From: SAR116 cluster bacterium
GTDB taxonomy: Bacteria > Pseudomonadota > Alphaproteobacteria > Puniceispirillales > GCA-002684695
DNA: 7,021 nucleotides
Direction of reading: 5' to 3'
NCBI GenBank assembly: GCA_002684695.1
Contig: NYVQ01000007.1
Span: 36,031-43,051 of the forward strand
Position 1 is the stretch's first letter. Every line of letters starts with the position of its first letter. The notes under the pieces were generated by a model that was not told the DNA's origin, searched no databases, and saw only the letters and a program-made list of their open reading frames with translations. Position numbers and translations under genes: made by a program. Shown piece after piece: positions 5,270 to 7,021 of the stretch.

Positions 5270-6437
5270 AATGCCAGTTTATATCAAAGACCTTGAATAC
5301 TTATATAAAGAACTAAAAGTATTTAGAAGAGATTTACATAAATATCCTGAGTTAGGTTTCAAAGAAGTAAGAACATCTAAGAAGATATTTGATAAATTAA
5401 AAACTCTAGATTTGGAAGTACATGCTGGTATTGGAAAAACAGGATTAGTGGGTGTTCTTAAAAGAGGGACCAGTAATAAAAAAATAATGCTTAGGGCGGA
5501 TATGGATGCACTGCCAATAATAGAAACAAGCAATAGTACACATGCATCAAAAAATTCTGGAGTAATGCACGCATGTGGGCATGATGGTCATACAACTATG
5601 TTATTAGGGGCAGCAAAACATCTATCACAGAAAAGCAATTTTTCAGGGACAGTATATTTTGTTTTTCAACCAAATGAAGAACATGGGCTCGGTGCAAAAG
5701 CAATGATAGATGATGGACTTTTTGAACGTTTCCCTGCCCAAGAAGTGTTTGGAATACATAATTTGCCTGGAGCACCATTAGGTGAAATTTCTTCAAGGCA
5801 AGGAGTGATTTGTGCAAGTGAAACGATTTTTGAAATTAACATTACAGGTAAGGGAGGTCATTCTTCCATGCCTCACTTGGGAGTAGATAGTATTTTAGTA
5901 GGTTCAGATATTGTAACAGCTATCCAAAAAATTCTTTCTAGAAAATTAAAACCTGGAACAGGATCAGTTATTTCTATTACAGAATTTATTACTGATGGAT
6001 CAAGAAATATTTTGCCAGGAAATACATTATTAAAAGGGGATTTCAGGGCTTTCAACTCTATTGATAGAATAAATATTCAAAAAAATTTGAAACAAATTTG
6101 CAATGGAATATCAAAACTTCATAAGGTTAAAATTGAAGTAAAATTTAGAAATGACTTTACTGAAACTGTAAACTCAAAAAACCCTCTTTCAAAGTCATTT
6201 AAAGCTGCAAAAGACTTAGGTTTGAAAATAATTAAAAATCGAGAGCCAATACCCTTTTCAGAAGATTTTGCTCATTTTTCAAAAATAAAACCTGCTAGCT
6301 TCATTTTAATTGGTAATGGCACTGAAGGTAATTTTGCAAACCCTCTTCATGCATCAAGTTATGACTTTAATGATAACTTATTGGTCATTGGTGCGACTTT
6401 TTGGTCTAGATTAGTCGAGAACTATTTAAAAATTTAA
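5262..6437 (+). CDS. M20D family metal-dependent amidohydrolase (hippurate/N-acyl-amino-acid hydrolase type)
   Basis: Cytoplasmic zinc- or manganese-type amidohydrolase that cleaves N-acyl amino acids or similar amides. The 391 aa match hippurate hydrolase, HipO and IAA-amino acid hydrolases. Visible in order: FRRDLHKYPELGF (21-33), LRADMDALPI (77-86), MHACGHDGHT (102-111, with ligands Cys105 and His107), FQPNEEHGLGAKAM (135-148, Glu139/Glu140 as catalytic base and ligand), GIHNLPG (164-170, His166), the lid/dimerisation domain with GKGGHSSMPH (196-205, His200), and NPLHASSYDFND (360-371, His363). All metal ligands are intact, unlike its M24 neighbour. The first ATG (5262) overlaps the upstream gene by 8 bp; Met4 at 5271, just after the upstream stop and preceded by GGATAAA, is an alternative. 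Coupling to the M24 gene suggests consecutive steps on one substrate. Substrate specificity cannot be read from sequence. No signal peptide is seen. Confidence 0.92.
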   Translation: MDKMPVYIKDLEYLYKELKVFRRDLHKYPELGFKEVRTSKKIFDKLKTLDLEVHAGIGKTGLVGVLKRGTSNKKIMLRADMDALPIIETSNSTHASKNSGVMHACGHDGHTTMLLGAAKHLSQKSNFSGTVYFVFQPNEEHGLGAKAMIDDGLFERFPAQEVFGIHNLPGAPLGEISSRQGVICASETIFEINITGKGGHSSMPHLGVDSILVGSDIVTAIQKILSRKLKPGTGSVISITEFITDGSRNILPGNTLLKGDFRAFNSIDRINIQKNLKQICNGISKLHKVKIEVKFRNDFTETVNSKNPLSKSFKAAKDLGLKIIKNREPIPFSEDFAHFSKIKPASFILIGNGTEGNFANPLHASSYDFNDNLLVIGATFWSRLVENYLKI

Positions 6438-6451
6438 AAATTATAATAAAG

Positions 6452-6480
6452 CTAACTATTTTTTTGCTTTAAATAGTTGG
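6452..6480 (-). terminator. Weak AT-rich hairpin at the convergent M20/prpB 3' junction
   Basis: AACTATTT (6454-6461) and AAATAGTT (6471-6478) are perfect reverse complements around a 9-nt loop. The stem can extend by a T-G wobble and a C-G pair to 6452/6480. Read in the prpB direction it is followed by a T-rich stretch, so it could end prpB transcription. It covers the prpB stop codon (TAG at 6458-6456) and begins 14 bp after the M20 stop. The short inverted repeat AAAGC/GCTTT (6448-6452/6466-6470) competes with it. The stem is AT-rich and therefore weak. Confidence 0.35.
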
Positions 6481-7021
6481 TCAAGTTTCTCTTCATAAGA
6501 ATTATAGTCCAGAAAATCATATAACTCATTTCGAGTTTGCATCTTATCAATTACATTTTTTTGATGCCCATCAGAAATAAGCGATTGATATATATTTAAA
6601 GCAGCCTTACTCATAGCCCGAAAAGCACTTAGTGGATAGAGAACCATGTCTACACCAACAGATTTAAGTTGATCTAAATCAGTTAGTGGTGTTTTTCCAA
6701 ATTCAGTCATGTTTGCAAGTATAGGAACCTTCACCTTGTCTTTAAACTCTTTGTAATAGTCTATATTTGTCATAGCCTCAGCAAATATTCCATCAGCACC
6801 CGCCTCAATATATTTCATCGATCTATCAATTGAACTTGCCATTCCTTCATTTGCAAATGCGTCAGTTCTAGCCATTATGAAAAAACTTTGGTCCTCTCTT
6901 GCATCTACACAAGCCTTGATTCTATCAACCATTTCCTCAGTTGAAACCATCTCTTTATTGGGTCTGTGACCACACCTTTTCTGTCCTACCTGATCTTCAA
7001 TGTGAATGGCAGCAACGCCAG
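6456..7021 (-). CDS. prpB: Methylisocitrate lyase PrpB, N-terminus cut by window edge
   Basis: Enzyme of the 2-methylcitrate cycle that splits 2-methylisocitrate into pyruvate and succinate, allowing use of propionyl-CoA. The reading frame is open to the window edge, giving about 188 C-terminal residues of a protein normally near 290 aa; the start lies beyond 7021. What shows it: GVAAIHIEDQVGQKRCGHRP at the edge, with the lyase signature KRCGHR (codons at 6980-6963, catalytic Cys). Then come MARTDAF, EAGADGIFAEAMT, ILANMTEFGKTPL and the PrpB-typical tail LYPLSAFRAMSKAALNIY and MQTRNELYDFLDY. These tail features and the lack of isocitrate-lyase insertions favour PrpB over isocitrate lyase or PEP mutase. 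An internal ATG at 6950 is not the start because conserved sequence continues upstream. It converges with the M20 gene, leaving 18 bp between stops. No regulator or prpC/prpD is visible here. Confidence 0.92.
   Translation of the reverse strand, partial: GVAAIHIEDQVGQKRCGHRPNKEMVSTEEMVDRIKACVDAREDQSFFIMARTDAFANEGMASSIDRSMKYIEAGADGIFAEAMTNIDYYKEFKDKVKVPILANMTEFGKTPLTDLDQLKSVGVDMVLYPLSAFRAMSKAALNIYQSLISDGHQKNVIDKMQTRNELYDFLDYNSYEEKLDQLFKAKK

Noticed and set aside
5279..5817. Antisense open frames opposite the M20 gene (5279-5533 and 5596-5817)
   Set aside because: They lie opposite strongly conserved M20 motifs, have no family features and no start signals; they are by-products of the real gene's codon usage. 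The same holds for the frames at 1283-1480, 1782-1985, 2273-2497, 3021-3296, 3444-3626, 3723-3956 and 5873-6055.
4103..6437. A true ectoine-degradation operon (doeA-doeB)
   Set aside because: The second gene is M20D, not the DoeB deacetylase family, and no doeC/doeD or ectoine transporter is present. Only the reaction logic is similar.
6456..6950. Complete small protein starting at the internal ATG at 6950
   Set aside because: The frame stays open to the window edge and encodes the conserved PrpB KRCGHR region upstream of that ATG, so this is a truncated longer gene.
6456..7021. Isocitrate lyase (glyoxylate shunt) instead of methylisocitrate lyase
   Set aside because: The KRCGHR form, the short compact C-terminus and the SAFRAMSKAALN and MQTRNELY motifs match PrpB, not AceA.

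Overview
The window is about 70% A+T bacterial DNA. It is gene-dense, with short spacers, overlapping genes and few clear Shine-Dalgarno sequences. It has no rRNA, tRNA, CRISPR array, transposase or phage gene. The gene families (XdhC and MocA, CysQ, TauE/SafE, UPF0047, M24- and M20-fold hydrolases, methylisocitrate lyase) and the low GC suggest the streamlined genome of a free-living marine proteobacterium, most likely an alphaproteobacterium. That assignment is an inference from style; no marker gene is present.

Left block (1-2058). A minus-strand pair encodes molybdenum-cofactor handling: xdhC at 457-1470, then 23 bp downstream a MocA-type cytidylyltransferase (433 down to the left edge, cut off). 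Together these would modify and insert Mo cofactor into a xanthine-dehydrogenase-type hydroxylase, which is not in the window. A small winged-helix protein (1570-2058, plus) is divergent from xdhC and is the obvious candidate regulator. A 10-bp direct repeat lies next to both start regions.

Middle block (2036-3580, minus). tauE (sulfite/organosulfonate exporter family) is followed 30 bp later by cysQ (PAP phosphatase/inositol monophosphatase fold). The 3' end of cysQ overlaps the 3' end of the winged-helix gene by 23 bp. Both fit sulfur metabolism.

Right block (3687-6437, plus). Three overlapping genes form a compact operon: a UPF0047/YjbQ protein, an M24 'pita-bread' protein that has lost every canonical metal ligand, and an M20D amidohydrolase with all its metal ligands intact. 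The overlaps are 1 bp and 8 bp, so the three are probably co-translated. A metal-free M24 protein beside an amide-cleaving M20 enzyme recalls the creatinase/ectoine-hydrolase type of C-N hydrolase followed by deacylation. The substrate cannot be read from the sequence. This cassette is the most interesting part of the window. The 106-bp spacer between it and tauE contains a nested AT-only palindrome.

Right edge (6456-7021, minus). A partial methylisocitrate lyase (prpB) of the 2-methylcitrate cycle converges on the operon, with an AT-rich hairpin where the two genes meet.
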